28,368 nt of DNA, taken from DATAEY01 sp045805565. GTDB taxonomy: Bacteria > Actinomycetota > Thermoleophilia > Solirubrobacterales > Solirubrobacteraceae. Both the position numbers and the translations under genes were made by a program. This document shows positions 18,867-27,352 of this stretch, piece by piece (position 1 is the first letter of the stretch; each line of letters opens with the position of its first letter). Location: assembly GCA_045805565.1 (NCBI GenBank), contig JBJMKZ010000015.1, forward strand, positions 1 to 28,368, read 5' to 3'. Below the pieces are notes generated by a model, which saw nothing but the letters and a program-made list of their open reading frames with translations, did no database searches and was not told the DNA's origin.

Positions 18867-20786
18867 ATGCGCGTCGTGCTGCCCGACGGGTCGGATCTCG
18901 AGCTACCGGACGCGGCGACCGGCGCCGACGCGGCGGCCGCCATCGGGCCGCGCCTGGCCCGAGACGCGCTCGCGGTTCGCGTCGACGGGGCGCTACGCGA
19001 CCTCGGCCGCCGGCTGGAGGACGGGGCGCCGGTGGAGATCCTCACGCCCGCGAGCCCAGGGGCCCTTGAGCTCATCCGCCACGACGCCGCGCACGTCATG
19101 GCCACCGCCGTGATGGAGCTCTATCCGGGCGTGAAGATCTCGATCGGCCCGCCGATCGAGCAGGGCTTCTACTACGACTTCGAGTTCCCCGAGGGGACCA
19201 CCGTCTCGGAGGCCGACTTCGAGCGCATCGAGGAACGGATGCGCGAGCACGTGGCCGCCGACGAGGCCTTCGTCCGCCACGAGGTCACCGTCGGCGACGC
19301 GCTCGAGCGCTTCGTGCGCGAGGGCCAGGACTACAAGGTCGAGCTGATCGAGGACCTGATCCGCGACGAGGGCGTGGAGACGGTGTCGCTGTACACCAAC
19401 GGCCCGTTCACCGACCTGTGCCGGGGGCCCCATTCGCCGTCCACGGGACGGATCGAGGCGTTCAAGCTCCAGTCGGTCGCGGGCGCCTACTGGCGAGGGG
19501 ACGCCAGCCGGGTCCAGCTGACCCGCATCTACGGCACGGCGTTCTTCTCCCGGCGGGAGCTCGACGAGCACCTCGAGCGCCTGGAGCAGGCGCGGGCCCG
19601 CGACCACCGCCGACTCGGTCGCGACCTCGAGCTGTTCTGGTTCTCCGAGCTGTCGCCGGGGTCGCCCTTCTGGCGGCCCGCCGGAATGGCGGTCTGGAAC
19701 GCGCTGGCCGATCTGTGGCGCGAGCAGAACCTCGCGCGCGGCTATCGGGAGGTGCGCACGCCGATCCTCTACGACCTAGAGCTGTGGAAGCAGTCGGGCC
19801 ACTGGGAGAAGTTCCGCGACCACATGTACTTCACTGAGGTCGAGGAGCGCTCGATGGGGCTCAAGCCGATGAACTGCCCGGCCCACGTCCAGCTCTACCG
19901 CGCGGACCTGCGCTCGTACCGCGACCTGCCCATCCGCTACGCCGAGGCCGGCCTGGTCCACCGCCACGAGCCGAGCGGCACGCTTCACGGGCTGCTGCGG
20001 GTTAGGCACATCACCCAGGACGACGCCCACATCTTCTGCACCCCCGACCAGATCGAGGACGAGGTGCTGGGCTGCTTGGATTTCGGGTTCTTCCTGTACG
20101 AGCTGTTCGGCTTCGAGCCGCGGCTGGAGCTCTCGACCCGACCCGACGAGCGTCTGGGCAGCGACGCGATGTGGGACCGCGCCGAGGAGGCGCTGGCCGG
20201 CGCCCTGCGACGGCGTGGCCTGGAGTACGAGGTGGCCCCGGGCGAAGGAACCTTCTACGGGCCCAAGATCGATCTGCACATGACCGACTCGATCGGGCGC
20301 TCGTGGCAGCTGGGGACCGTCCAGCTCGACTACGCGATGCCCGAGCGCTTCGACCTCGCCTACACCGCCGCTGACAACGCGGAGCACCGGCCGGTGATGA
20401 TCCACCGAGCGCTGTTCGGCTCGTTCGAGCGCTTCATCGGGATCCTGATCGAGCACTACGCCGGCGAGTTCCCGGTGTGGCTGGCGCCGGTACAGGCGAT
20501 CGTGCTGCCGATCGCCGAGCGCCACCACGAGTACGGTGCGCGGGTGCTCGAACCGCTGCGCGCCGCCGGCGTCCGGGCCGAGCTCGACGAGCGCGACGAG
20601 TCGATCGGGCGCAAGATCCGCGACGCGGAGCTGCGCAAGGTGCCGTACATGCTGGTGGTGGGAGACCGCGAGGCCGAATCGCGCACGGTGGCGGTGCGCG
20701 AGCACCGGGCGGGGGACGCGGGCAGCTCTGCGCTGGACGCCTTCGTCAGCCGGGTGGCGTCGGAGAGCGCCGCGCGCTCGCGCTGA
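18867..20786 (+). CDS. thrS: Threonyl-tRNA synthetase
   Basis: A 639-residue class II synthetase of full bacterial length. N-terminal TGS domain (1-60, MRVVLPDGSDLELPDAATGA). Second-additional/editing domain with H72 and H76 (RHDAAHVMATAV) plus C185 and H189 (DLCRGPHS), the site that hydrolyses mischarged Ser-tRNA. Catalytic core with motif 2 near 366-379 (HRHEPSGTLHGLLR), zinc ligand C337 (LKPMNCPAHVQLY), H388, and a further His in the motif 3 region HRALFGSFERF. C-terminal anticodon-binding domain. It charges tRNA-Thr in the cytoplasm. ATG 18867 has a -10 motif 8 nt upstream, so the transcript is probably leaderless. No T-box is visible. A terminator follows before infC. Confidence 0.97.
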   Translation: MRVVLPDGSDLELPDAATGADAAAAIGPRLARDALAVRVDGALRDLGRRLEDGAPVEILTPASPGALELIRHDAAHVMATAVMELYPGVKISIGPPIEQGFYYDFEFPEGTTVSEADFERIEERMREHVAADEAFVRHEVTVGDALERFVREGQDYKVELIEDLIRDEGVETVSLYTNGPFTDLCRGPHSPSTGRIEAFKLQSVAGAYWRGDASRVQLTRIYGTAFFSRRELDEHLERLEQARARDHRRLGRDLELFWFSELSPGSPFWRPAGMAVWNALADLWREQNLARGYREVRTPILYDLELWKQSGHWEKFRDHMYFTEVEERSMGLKPMNCPAHVQLYRADLRSYRDLPIRYAEAGLVHRHEPSGTLHGLLRVRHITQDDAHIFCTPDQIEDEVLGCLDFGFFLYELFGFEPRLELSTRPDERLGSDAMWDRAEEALAGALRRRGLEYEVAPGEGTFYGPKIDLHMTDSIGRSWQLGTVQLDYAMPERFDLAYTAADNAEHRPVMIHRALFGSFERFIGILIEHYAGEFPVWLAPVQAIVLPIAERHHEYGARVLEPLRAAGVRAELDERDESIGRKIRDAELRKVPYMLVVGDREAESRTVAVREHRAGDAGSSALDAFVSRVASESAARSR

Positions 20787-20841
20787 CCCGGCCGGCGCGA
20801 CCGGCGTGGCCGGGCGCCCGTTTCGGGGGCCTGCGCCGGAC

Positions 20842-20861
20842 CCGGCCAAAGGGCTGGCCGG
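20842..20861 (+). terminator. Hairpin between thrS and infC
   Basis: CCGGCCA pairs with TGGCCGG around a 6-nt loop, 55 nt after thrS, with no T-run. A weaker GC hairpin (GGCGCCC/GGGGGCC, one mismatch) precedes it at about 20812-20830. Confidence 0.4.
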
Positions 20862-20876
20862 CCCCGAGCCAGCGGC

Positions 20877-20882
20877 TATACT
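20877..20882 (+). promoter_or_regulatory. -10 element (TATACT) for the infC operon
   Basis: TATACT is close to the sigma-70 consensus and lies 66 nt before the infC start, directly after a terminator-like hairpin. The -35 is weak. It would give infC a leader of about 60 nt. Confidence 0.45.
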
Positions 20883-20948
20883 CGCCGCCGTTGACCTTGC
20901 CGCTCCGCAACCGGCCGCGCACCGCTTGACGCGTCCTCACCAGTCGTA

Positions 20949-21497
20949 GTGCCGGTCCCGCGCAGGTTCGATCGGCGGCCCCCGGAGCGGGATCCCACCC
21001 GTATCAACGAGCGCATCCGCGTGCCGGAGGTGCGCCTCATCGGCGACGATGGCCAGCAGGTGGGTGTGATTCCGGTCGAGCAGGCGCTCGCCTACGCGCA
21101 GGAGCGCGACCTCGACCTGGTCGAGGTCGCCGCCGAGGCCCGCCCGCCGGTCTGCCGCGTGCTCGACTACTCCAAGTACAAGTACGAGCAGGAGCAGAAG
21201 CAGAAGGCCGCCCGCAAGCACCAGCAGCAGATCACGATCCGCGAGATCAAGTTCCGCCCCAAGATCGCGCGGCACGACTACGACACCAAGAAGGGCCACG
21301 TCGAGCGCTTCCTGCGCAACCACGACAAGGTGAAGGTCACGATCATGTTCCGCGGGCGCGAGGTCACGCATCCCGAGCGCGGCGAGCGGCTGCTCTCCCA
21401 GCTGGCCGACGAGCTCGCCGAGCTCGCGGTGGTCGAGCAGCATCCCCAGCAGGACGGTCGCAACATGACCATGCTGCTGGCGCCGGCCAAGTCCTAG
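20949..21497 (+). CDS. infC: Translation initiation factor IF-3
   Basis: A 182-residue protein. The N-terminal domain reads TRINERIRVPEVRLIGDDGQ through EVAAEARPPVCRVLDYSKYK. A Lys/Gln-rich linker helix follows, then the C-terminal domain from IREIKFRPKIARHDYDTKKG to MTMLLAPAKS. IF-3 binds the 30S subunit, prevents premature 50S joining and checks start codons. GTG 20949 is the only possible start after the in-frame stop at 20892, and there is no ribosome site. Many bacteria use a rare start (AUU/AUC/AUA) for infC autoregulation; this one has a GTG. It heads the infC-rpmI-rplT ribosomal cluster. Confidence 0.95.
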   Translation: MPVPRRFDRRPPERDPTRINERIRVPEVRLIGDDGQQVGVIPVEQALAYAQERDLDLVEVAAEARPPVCRVLDYSKYKYEQEQKQKAARKHQQQITIREIKFRPKIARHDYDTKKGHVERFLRNHDKVKVTIMFRGREVTHPERGERLLSQLADELAELAVVEQHPQQDGRNMTMLLAPAKS

Positions 21498-21553
21498 GCC
21501 GGCGCTCGACGGCCCGGGAGGCGGACGGGCGTCTGCTTTACTTGGCCGTCGGC

Positions 21554-21763
21554 ATGCCCAAGATGAAGACCCACTCGGGCGCCAAGAAGCGCTTCCGCAA
21601 GACCGGCACCGGCAAGCTGCGCGGACGCCATGCCTTCTCGACCCACATCCTCGAGAAGAAGCCCCCCAAGCGCAAGCGTCGCTTCGCCCAACCGGTGGAG
21701 ATCTCGCCCCCGGATCGCAAGCGGGTGCGGGACCTACTCGGTGGCCGCCGAGGTGGACGATGA
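21554..21763 (+). CDS. rpmI: Large ribosomal subunit protein bL35
   Basis: A 69-residue protein. ATG 21554 is chosen because it gives the conserved N-terminus MPKMKTHSGAKKRFRKTGTG; the longer TTG-started frame adds four residues not found in the family. The rest is the usual basic sequence (KLRGRHAFSTHILEKKPPKR, then a variable Lys/Arg-rich C-terminus). It binds 23S rRNA in the 50S subunit. It overlaps rplT by 4 bp. No ribosome site stands out. Confidence 0.95.
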   Translation: MPKMKTHSGAKKRFRKTGTGKLRGRHAFSTHILEKKPPKRKRRFAQPVEISPPDRKRVRDLLGGRRGGR

Positions 21764-22119
21764 CCCGGGTCAAGCGCTCGGTTCACGCGCGCAAGAAGCG
21801 TCGGACGACGCTGGCGCGGGCCAAGGGCTACCGCGGTGACGCCCACTCCTCCTACAAGCGGGCGAAGGAGGCGCTGCTGCACGCGGACTCCTACGCCTAC
21901 CGCGACCGGCGCAACCGCAAGCGTGACTTCCGCCGGCTGTGGATCACCCGCATCAACGCCGCCGCGCGGCGGGAGGGGATGAGCTACTCGCAGCTCATGC
22001 ACGGCCTCAAGACCGCCGGGGTCGAGCTCGATCGCAAGCTGCTGGCCGACCTGGCCGTCCGCGACGCCGAGGCGTTCCGACGCTTTGCGCAGCGCGCCCG
22101 CGAGGCGTCGGCCGGCTGA
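21760..22119 (+). CDS. rplT: Large ribosomal subunit protein bL20
   Basis: A 119-residue protein starting MTRVKRSVHARKKRRTTLAR, followed by AKGYRGDAHSSYKRAKEALL and RRLWITRINAAARREGMSYS, all strongly conserved in bL20. It is needed for early 50S assembly and binds 23S rRNA. The ATG overlaps the rpmI stop (ATGA), indicating translational coupling. It is followed by a classical terminator at 22147-22180, so the cluster probably ends here. The length is normal. Confidence 0.97.
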   Translation: MTRVKRSVHARKKRRTTLARAKGYRGDAHSSYKRAKEALLHADSYAYRDRRNRKRDFRRLWITRINAAARREGMSYSQLMHGLKTAGVELDRKLLADLAVRDAEAFRRFAQRAREASAG

Positions 22120-22146
22120 GCCCAGGCCGACGCAGCAAGCCTCGAC

Positions 22147-22180
22147 GGGCGCCGCTCCTTCGGACGGCGCCCTTTCTTTT
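22147..22180 (+). terminator. Rho-independent terminator after rplT
   Basis: GGGCGCCG pairs perfectly with CGGCGCCC around an inner TCCTTCGGA (UUCG-type) loop, followed by TTTCTTTT. The clearest intrinsic terminator in the window. Confidence 0.9.
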
Positions 22181-22193
22181 CCCCGATGCCGAC

Positions 22194-22895
22194 ATGAAGA
22201 CCATCACCACCCACCACAACCCCCGGCTCAAGGAGCTGCGAAGGCTTCACCGCCGCCGCGCGCGCGAGCGCACCGGCTGTTTCACGGCCGAGGGCGAGGA
22301 CCTGCTGAGCGCCGCCGACGCCGCCGGCTGGCCGGCGCTCGCACGCTACTGCGCGACGGGCAGCGGGCTGGGTGGGATCGAGGTCGAGCCCGAGGCGCTG
22401 GCGGCGGTGTCGACGCTGGGCTCGGGAACCCGCGCGATCGGGGTGTTCCAGCAGCGCTGGAGCACTCCCTCCGGGCCTCTCTGCGTCTACCTGCACGGGA
22501 TCCGCGACCCGGGAAACGTGGGGACGATCCTGCGCTGCGCCCTGGCGTTCGGGGCCTCCTCGGTGGCGCTGGGCCCGGGCTGCGCCGACCCCTACGGCCC
22601 CAAGGCCGTCCGCGCCAGCATGGGGGCAGTGTTCGCGGTGCCGCTCTCCCGCGCGACCCCCGCCGACCTGCCCGGCGAGAGGATCGCGCTGGTCGCGCGG
22701 GCCGGCGAGCCGCTGCGGGGCCCGGTGCCCGACGAGGCGTCGCTGCTGGTGGGCGCCGAGCGGGAGGGACTGCCGGACGACGTGGTCGCGGGGTGCGAGC
22801 GCGTCGCCCACATCCCCATCGCCGGCGAGTCGCTCAACGCCGCCGTGGCCGCCGCGGTGGCGCTCTACGAGCTGACTAGGATGGCCGCGCCATGA
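22194..22895 (+). CDS. TrmH/SpoU-family RNA 2'-O-ribose methyltransferase
   Basis: A 233-residue protein from ATG 22194, 14 nt after the rplT terminator. SPOUT motifs are present: motif 1 LHGIRDPGNVGTILRCALAF, motif 2 GPKAVRASMGAVFAVPL, and motif 3 LLVGAEREGLP with IPIAGESLNAAVAAAVALYE, which forms the trefoil knot that holds S-adenosylmethionine. An N-terminal substrate-binding region (HHNPRLKELRRLHRRRARER) resembles the L30e-like domain. It probably methylates 23S rRNA or a tRNA. The position between rplT and pheS matches tsnR in Mycobacterium. It overlaps pheS by 4 bp. Confidence 0.9.
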   Translation: MKTITTHHNPRLKELRRLHRRRARERTGCFTAEGEDLLSAADAAGWPALARYCATGSGLGGIEVEPEALAAVSTLGSGTRAIGVFQQRWSTPSGPLCVYLHGIRDPGNVGTILRCALAFGASSVALGPGCADPYGPKAVRASMGAVFAVPLSRATPADLPGERIALVARAGEPLRGPVPDEASLLVGAEREGLPDDVVAGCERVAHIPIAGESLNAAVAAAVALYELTRMAAP

Positions 22896-23941
22896 TGGAG
22901 CGGATCGCGCAGCTGCGGCACGAGGCCGAGGCCGCGGTGGCGGCGGCCGGCTCCACGGCGGAGCTCGAGGAGCTTCGGGTGCGCTTCCTCGGCCGTCGGG
23001 CCGAGCTTCCCCAGCTCCTGCGGGGGGTGCGCGAGCTGGCGCCCGAGGAACGCGGACCGGTGGGGCAGGCGGCCAACCAGGCCCGCCACGCCCTGGAGGA
23101 GACGATCGCCCAGCGCGCCGCCCAGCTCGACGCCGCCGAGCTCGACGCGCGACTGGCCCACGATCGCGTCGACGTGACGCTTCCGGGGGACCCGGTCGAG
23201 CCGGTTGGACGCCGCCACCTGATCACCGCCACCCGGCGCGATATCGAGGACATCTTCCTCGGGCTCGGCTTCGACGTCGCCGAGGGCCCCGAGGTCGAGT
23301 CCGTCTACTACAACTTCGACGCACTCAACCATCTGCCCACCCATCCGGCGCGCGCGCACACGGACACCTTCTACGTCAGCGACGACGTCGTCCTGCGCAC
23401 CCACACCTCGCCGGTGCAGATCCGGGCCATGCAGCAGCGGCCGCCGCCGCTGTACATCGTCATGCCCGGCCGCGTCTACCGGCCCGACTCCGACGCCACC
23501 CACACGCCGCAGTTCCACCAGGTCGAGGGACTCGCGGTCGACGAGGACGTGACGCTGGCCGACCTGCACGGGACCCTGCTGGCGTTCGCCCGCGCGATAT
23601 TCGGCCCCGACCGAGAGATCCGCATGCGCCCGCACTTCTTCCCGTTCACCGAACCTAGCGTGGAGGTCGACGTCTCCTGCTTCCGCTGTACCGCGGGCAT
23701 CCTGGGCGACGGATCGCGCTGCCCGTTGTGCAAGGGGGAGGGCTGGATCGAGGTCCTGGGCGCCGGGATGGTGGATCCCAACGTCTTCGAGCACGTGCGC
23801 GACAACGGCTACGACCCCGACCGCGTGCAGGGCTTCGCGTTCGGCATGGGCATCGAGCGCATCGCGATGCTCAAGCACAACGTCCCGGACCTGCGGCTCT
23901 TCTACGACAACGATGTGCGCTTCCTGGAGCAGTTCGGATGA
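22892..23941 (+). CDS. pheS: Phenylalanyl-tRNA synthetase alpha subunit
   Basis: A 349-residue class II synthetase subunit. The N-terminal coiled coil (1-85) contacts tRNA-Phe. Motif 2 is around HTSPVQIRAMQ and GRVYRPDSDATHTPQFHQVE. Motif 3 is GFAFGMGIERIAML. The active-site region FFPFTEPSVEVDVSCFRC is followed by a CxxC...CPLC insertion (SCFRC, RCPLCKGEGWIEVLGAGMV) of the kind also found in Bacillus PheS. It works as an alpha2beta2 tetramer with PheT to charge tRNA-Phe. The ATG overlaps the methyltransferase stop, and its own stop overlaps pheT by 4 bp, indicating tight coupling. Confidence 0.97.
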   Translation: MMERIAQLRHEAEAAVAAAGSTAELEELRVRFLGRRAELPQLLRGVRELAPEERGPVGQAANQARHALEETIAQRAAQLDAAELDARLAHDRVDVTLPGDPVEPVGRRHLITATRRDIEDIFLGLGFDVAEGPEVESVYYNFDALNHLPTHPARAHTDTFYVSDDVVLRTHTSPVQIRAMQQRPPPLYIVMPGRVYRPDSDATHTPQFHQVEGLAVDEDVTLADLHGTLLAFARAIFGPDREIRMRPHFFPFTEPSVEVDVSCFRCTAGILGDGSRCPLCKGEGWIEVLGAGMVDPNVFEHVRDNGYDPDRVQGFAFGMGIERIAMLKHNVPDLRLFYDNDVRFLEQFG

Positions 23942-26352
23942 GGGTCCCGGTCAGCTGGCTGCACGACTACTGCCACCCGCCGCTGGAGCCGGCTCGGCTC
24001 GCCGAGCGCCTGGACATGACCGGCACCAAGGTCGAGCGCGTGCTGCGTCACGGCGTCACCGCGCTGGACTCGTTCGTGGTCGGGCGGGTCCTGGAGGCCG
24101 ATCGCCACCCCGACGCCGACCGCCTTTCGGTGTGCCGCGTGGCGGTCGGGGAGGCGGACATCGCCCAGATCGTGTGCGGGGCCCCCAACGTGGCCGCGGG
24201 CCAGACGGTGGCGGTGGCCCGACCGGGTGCCGTCCTCCCCGACGGCAGCCGGCTGGGCGCCGCCGAGCTGCGCGGCGTCGTCTCGGAGGGGATGCTCCTG
24301 GCCGAGGACGAGCTGGGAATCGGGACGGAGCACGCCGGGATCCTGGTGCTGGACGAGGACCGGCTGGCCCCCGGGACGCCGCTGCTGGAGGTGCTTCCCA
24401 TCGCCGACGACGTGCTCGAGCTGGAGATCACGCCCAACCGGCCGGACTGCCTGGGCGTCTACGGGGTGGCGCGCGAGGTCCACGCCGCCACCGCCGCCCC
24501 GCTGGCGCCGCCCCCCTGGGCAGACGACCCCGGCGGCACGGGTCCGGTGAAGGGCGCCGAGGTAGAGGTCGAGGTCCCCGAGCTGTGCCCGCGCTTCACC
24601 GCCCGCCGCTTCGACGACGTGCGGGTGGGGGCGTCCCCGCCGTGGCTCAAGGCGCGGCTGATGGCGGCCGGCCAGCGCCCGATCTCCAACGTCGTGGACA
24701 TCACCAACTACGTGATGCTGCTGACCGGCCAGCCGCTGCACGCGTTCGACCTCGACCGGGTGGCCGGGGGCCGGCTGGTCGTGCGCCGGGCCCGCGAGCA
24801 CGAGGAGGTCGAGACACTCGACGGCGAGGTCCGCGTGCTGGATCCCGACGTCGTGGTGATCTGCGACGACGACGGGCCGACATCGATCGCCGGCGTCATG
24901 GGCGGCGCGCGCTCCGAGGTGTCCGAGTCGACCACGCGGGTCCTGATGGAGGTGGCGACCTGGAACGGGCCCAACATCCAGCGCACCTCGACCCGCCTGG
25001 GGCTGCGCAGCGAGGCGTCGGCGCGGTTCGAGAAGCAGTTGCAGCCGGAGCAGACGCTGGAGGCCCAGGTGGTCGCGGCGGCGCTGATGGCGCAGGTGTG
25101 CGGGGCGCGACTGGCTCCGGGCACGGTGGACGAGGGTGGGCCGGGGCCGCCGGCGCGCACGATCCGCCTGCGCACCGCGCGGATGACCGCGCTGCTGGGG
25201 GAGGAGATTCCCGCCGCCCGGGCGGGGGAGATCCTGGAGTCGCTGGGCTTCGCGGTCGCCCCCGCCGACGAGGGACTGGACGCCACCGTGCCCCACCACC
25301 GCCGCGACGACGTCACGCGCGAGGCCGACCTCATAGAGGAGGTGGCGCGGATCGACGGCATGGAGAAGCTGCCGGCCACCCTCCCGGCGCGGCCGGATGC
25401 CGGCGGGCGGCTTACCGCCGCCCAGCGCGCCCGCCGCCGGGTGGAGGATGTCCTCGCCGACCACGGGGCGCTCGAGGTGGTGGGCTGGAGCTTCGAGTCC
25501 CCCGAGGTCGCCGATCGACTGCGGCTGCCCGCCGACGATCGCCGCCGCCGCGCGGTGACGCTGCAGAACCCGCTCTCCTCCGAGCAGTCCAGGATGCGCT
25601 CGCTGCTGCTGGGGTCGCTGCTCGACGCCGCCGCCTACAACGCCGCGCACCACGCCGGTGACCTGCGCCTGTTCGAGACTGGCGCCGTGTACGTCGAAGA
25701 CTCGGCCGGGCCGCTGCCCGACGAGCGCCGCCACGTCGGCGTGCTGCTCACCGGAGCCGCGCGTTCGCGCTCCTGGCGCACGCCCGACCCCCCCAATGCC
25801 GACCTGTTCGCCGCCAAGGCGCTGCTCGCCGCGCTGCTCGAAACGCTACGGGTCGAGTGGTCGGTGCAGGCGGCGGGCGAGCCGTTCCTGCACCCCGGGC
25901 GGGCGGCGGTCGTGATGGCCGGTGACCATGAGATCGGCTGGCTGGGCGAGGTCCATCCACTGGTGTGCCGGGCGTGGGAGCTCGAGCGTGCGGCGACGTT
26001 CGAGCTCGACCTCGATGCGCTCACACGACTGGCGGCGGCGACCGTACCGGTCTACCGCGACCTCACGCCGTTCCCGGCGGTGCGGCAGGACCTGGCGGTG
26101 GTGGTGACCGACACGGTGCCCGCCGCCCGCGTGGTCGACGTCGTGCAGCGGGCCGGCGGCGGCGAGCTGTCGCGGGTCGAGGTGTTCGACGTCTACCGCG
26201 GCCCGCAGGTGGGGGAGGGGCGCGTGTCGCTGGCGCTGGCGCTCGAGTTCCGGGCGCCGGACCGCACGCTGACCGACCAGGAGGTGGCCACCCACCGTGA
26301 ACGGATCGCCGCCGCACTGGCCGACGAGCTGGGGGGGACGCTGCGTGCCTGA
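23938..26352 (+). CDS. pheT: Phenylalanyl-tRNA synthetase beta subunit
   Basis: An 804-residue protein, the normal length. ATG 23938 overlaps the pheS stop. Domain order: N-terminal MRVPVSWLHDYCHPPLEPAR, EMAP-type tRNA-binding domain about 40-150 (VGRVLEADRHPDADRLSVCR, QIVCGAPNVAAGQ), B3/B4 editing domain in the middle (ISNVVDITNYVMLLTGQPLH), B5 domain (about 400-480), a catalytic-like region, and the C-terminal anticodon-binding FDX-ACB domain ending in a DQEVATHRERIAAALADELG-type helix. The B3/B4 domain removes mischarged Tyr. It overlaps argC by 8 bp. Confidence 0.97.
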   Translation: MRVPVSWLHDYCHPPLEPARLAERLDMTGTKVERVLRHGVTALDSFVVGRVLEADRHPDADRLSVCRVAVGEADIAQIVCGAPNVAAGQTVAVARPGAVLPDGSRLGAAELRGVVSEGMLLAEDELGIGTEHAGILVLDEDRLAPGTPLLEVLPIADDVLELEITPNRPDCLGVYGVAREVHAATAAPLAPPPWADDPGGTGPVKGAEVEVEVPELCPRFTARRFDDVRVGASPPWLKARLMAAGQRPISNVVDITNYVMLLTGQPLHAFDLDRVAGGRLVVRRAREHEEVETLDGEVRVLDPDVVVICDDDGPTSIAGVMGGARSEVSESTTRVLMEVATWNGPNIQRTSTRLGLRSEASARFEKQLQPEQTLEAQVVAAALMAQVCGARLAPGTVDEGGPGPPARTIRLRTARMTALLGEEIPAARAGEILESLGFAVAPADEGLDATVPHHRRDDVTREADLIEEVARIDGMEKLPATLPARPDAGGRLTAAQRARRRVEDVLADHGALEVVGWSFESPEVADRLRLPADDRRRRAVTLQNPLSSEQSRMRSLLLGSLLDAAAYNAAHHAGDLRLFETGAVYVEDSAGPLPDERRHVGVLLTGAARSRSWRTPDPPNADLFAAKALLAALLETLRVEWSVQAAGEPFLHPGRAAVVMAGDHEIGWLGEVHPLVCRAWELERAATFELDLDALTRLAAATVPVYRDLTPFPAVRQDLAVVVTDTVPAARVVDVVQRAGGGELSRVEVFDVYRGPQVGEGRVSLALALEFRAPDRTLTDQEVATHRERIAAALADELGGTLRA

Positions 26353-27352
26353 CGGCTCCGCCAGGATCGCGGTGTTCGGCGCGTCGGGGTACGCGGGGGC
26401 GCTGGCCGCGCACCTGCTGTGGCGCCACCCGTTCTTCGACCTGGTGGCGGTGAGCAGCCGGGCCGACGCGGGTCGGCGACTGGACGAGCTGTATCCGCGC
26501 CATCGCGTTCCCCTGACCCTGCAGGAGGCCGATGTCGAGCGCCATGGGGACGTCGACGCCGCGGTGGTCGCCTATCCGCACGGCGCCTCGGCCCCGGTGG
26601 TGGCGGCCCTGCGCGAGCGCGGCGTGCGGGTTGTGGACCTGTCCGCCGACTTCCGGCTGCACGATCTGGAGCGCTACGAGCGCTGGTACGGACCCCACGC
26701 TGCCCCCGCGCTCCTCGAGGGGGCGGTGTACGGCCTGACCGAGCTGCGCCGCGCGGAGGTGGCGCGGGCGGGGCTGGTGGCCAATCCCGGCTGCTATCCG
26801 ACCGCGACGCTGCTGGGCCTGGCCCCGCTGGCGCGGGCGGGGGCGATCGCCGACGTGGTGGTCGACGCGAAGTCGGGGATCTCGGGCGCTGGGCGGGAGG
26901 CCAACCAGACGACGCACTTCGTCTCGGCCGACGAGAATGTCAACCCCTACGGGGTCGACGGGCACCGTCACGCGCCCGAGATCGACCAGGAGCTGGAGGC
27001 GCTGGGCGCGCCGGTCGCCGCCACCTTCATCCCCCACCTGCTGCCGCTCGACCAGGGCGAGCTGGTCTCGTGCTACGTGACGCCGCGCCGCGAGATGGAC
27101 GGCACCGAGCTGCACGCGCTCTACGCCGACGCCTACGCCGACGAGCCGTTCGTCGAGCTGGCCGAGCGTCCGCCGGGAGTCCGCGACGTGCGCGACACCA
27201 ACATCTGCCGGATGTCGGTCCACGCCGACGAGCGCAGCGGGAGGCTGCTGGTGTTCGCGGCGATCGACAACCTTTGGAAGGGCGCCGCGTCCCAGGCGGT
27301 CCAGAACCTCAACCTGATGCTCGGCCGCCCCGAGGGGGAGGGGATCTCATGA
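26345..27352 (+). CDS. argC: N-acetyl-gamma-glutamyl-phosphate reductase
   Basis: A 335-residue protein. GTG 26345 is chosen: a GGGGGG stretch lies just upstream and it starts 10 residues before the Rossmann loop IAVFGASGYAGA. Catalytic C150 lies in the signature VANPGCYPTATLLGL, and AKSGISGAGR and the FIPHLLPLDQGE His region are present. It reduces N-acetylglutamyl phosphate to the semialdehyde with NADPH, the third step of arginine biosynthesis. It overlaps pheT by 8 bp and argJ by 4 bp, so it is co-translated with both. The pheST-arg order matches Mycobacterium, where an arg cluster follows pheT. Confidence 0.96.
   Translation: MPDGSARIAVFGASGYAGALAAHLLWRHPFFDLVAVSSRADAGRRLDELYPRHRVPLTLQEADVERHGDVDAAVVAYPHGASAPVVAALRERGVRVVDLSADFRLHDLERYERWYGPHAAPALLEGAVYGLTELRRAEVARAGLVANPGCYPTATLLGLAPLARAGAIADVVVDAKSGISGAGREANQTTHFVSADENVNPYGVDGHRHAPEIDQELEALGAPVAATFIPHLLPLDQGELVSCYVTPRREMDGTELHALYADAYADEPFVELAERPPGVRDVRDTNICRMSVHADERSGRLLVFAAIDNLWKGAASQAVQNLNLMLGRPEGEGIS

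Noticed and set aside
23659..23770. CxxC...CxxC insertion in PheS as a possible zinc-ribbon fusion
   Set aside because: The same cysteine-rich insertion before the GWIEVLGAGMV motif is known in ordinary Bacillus-type PheS proteins.
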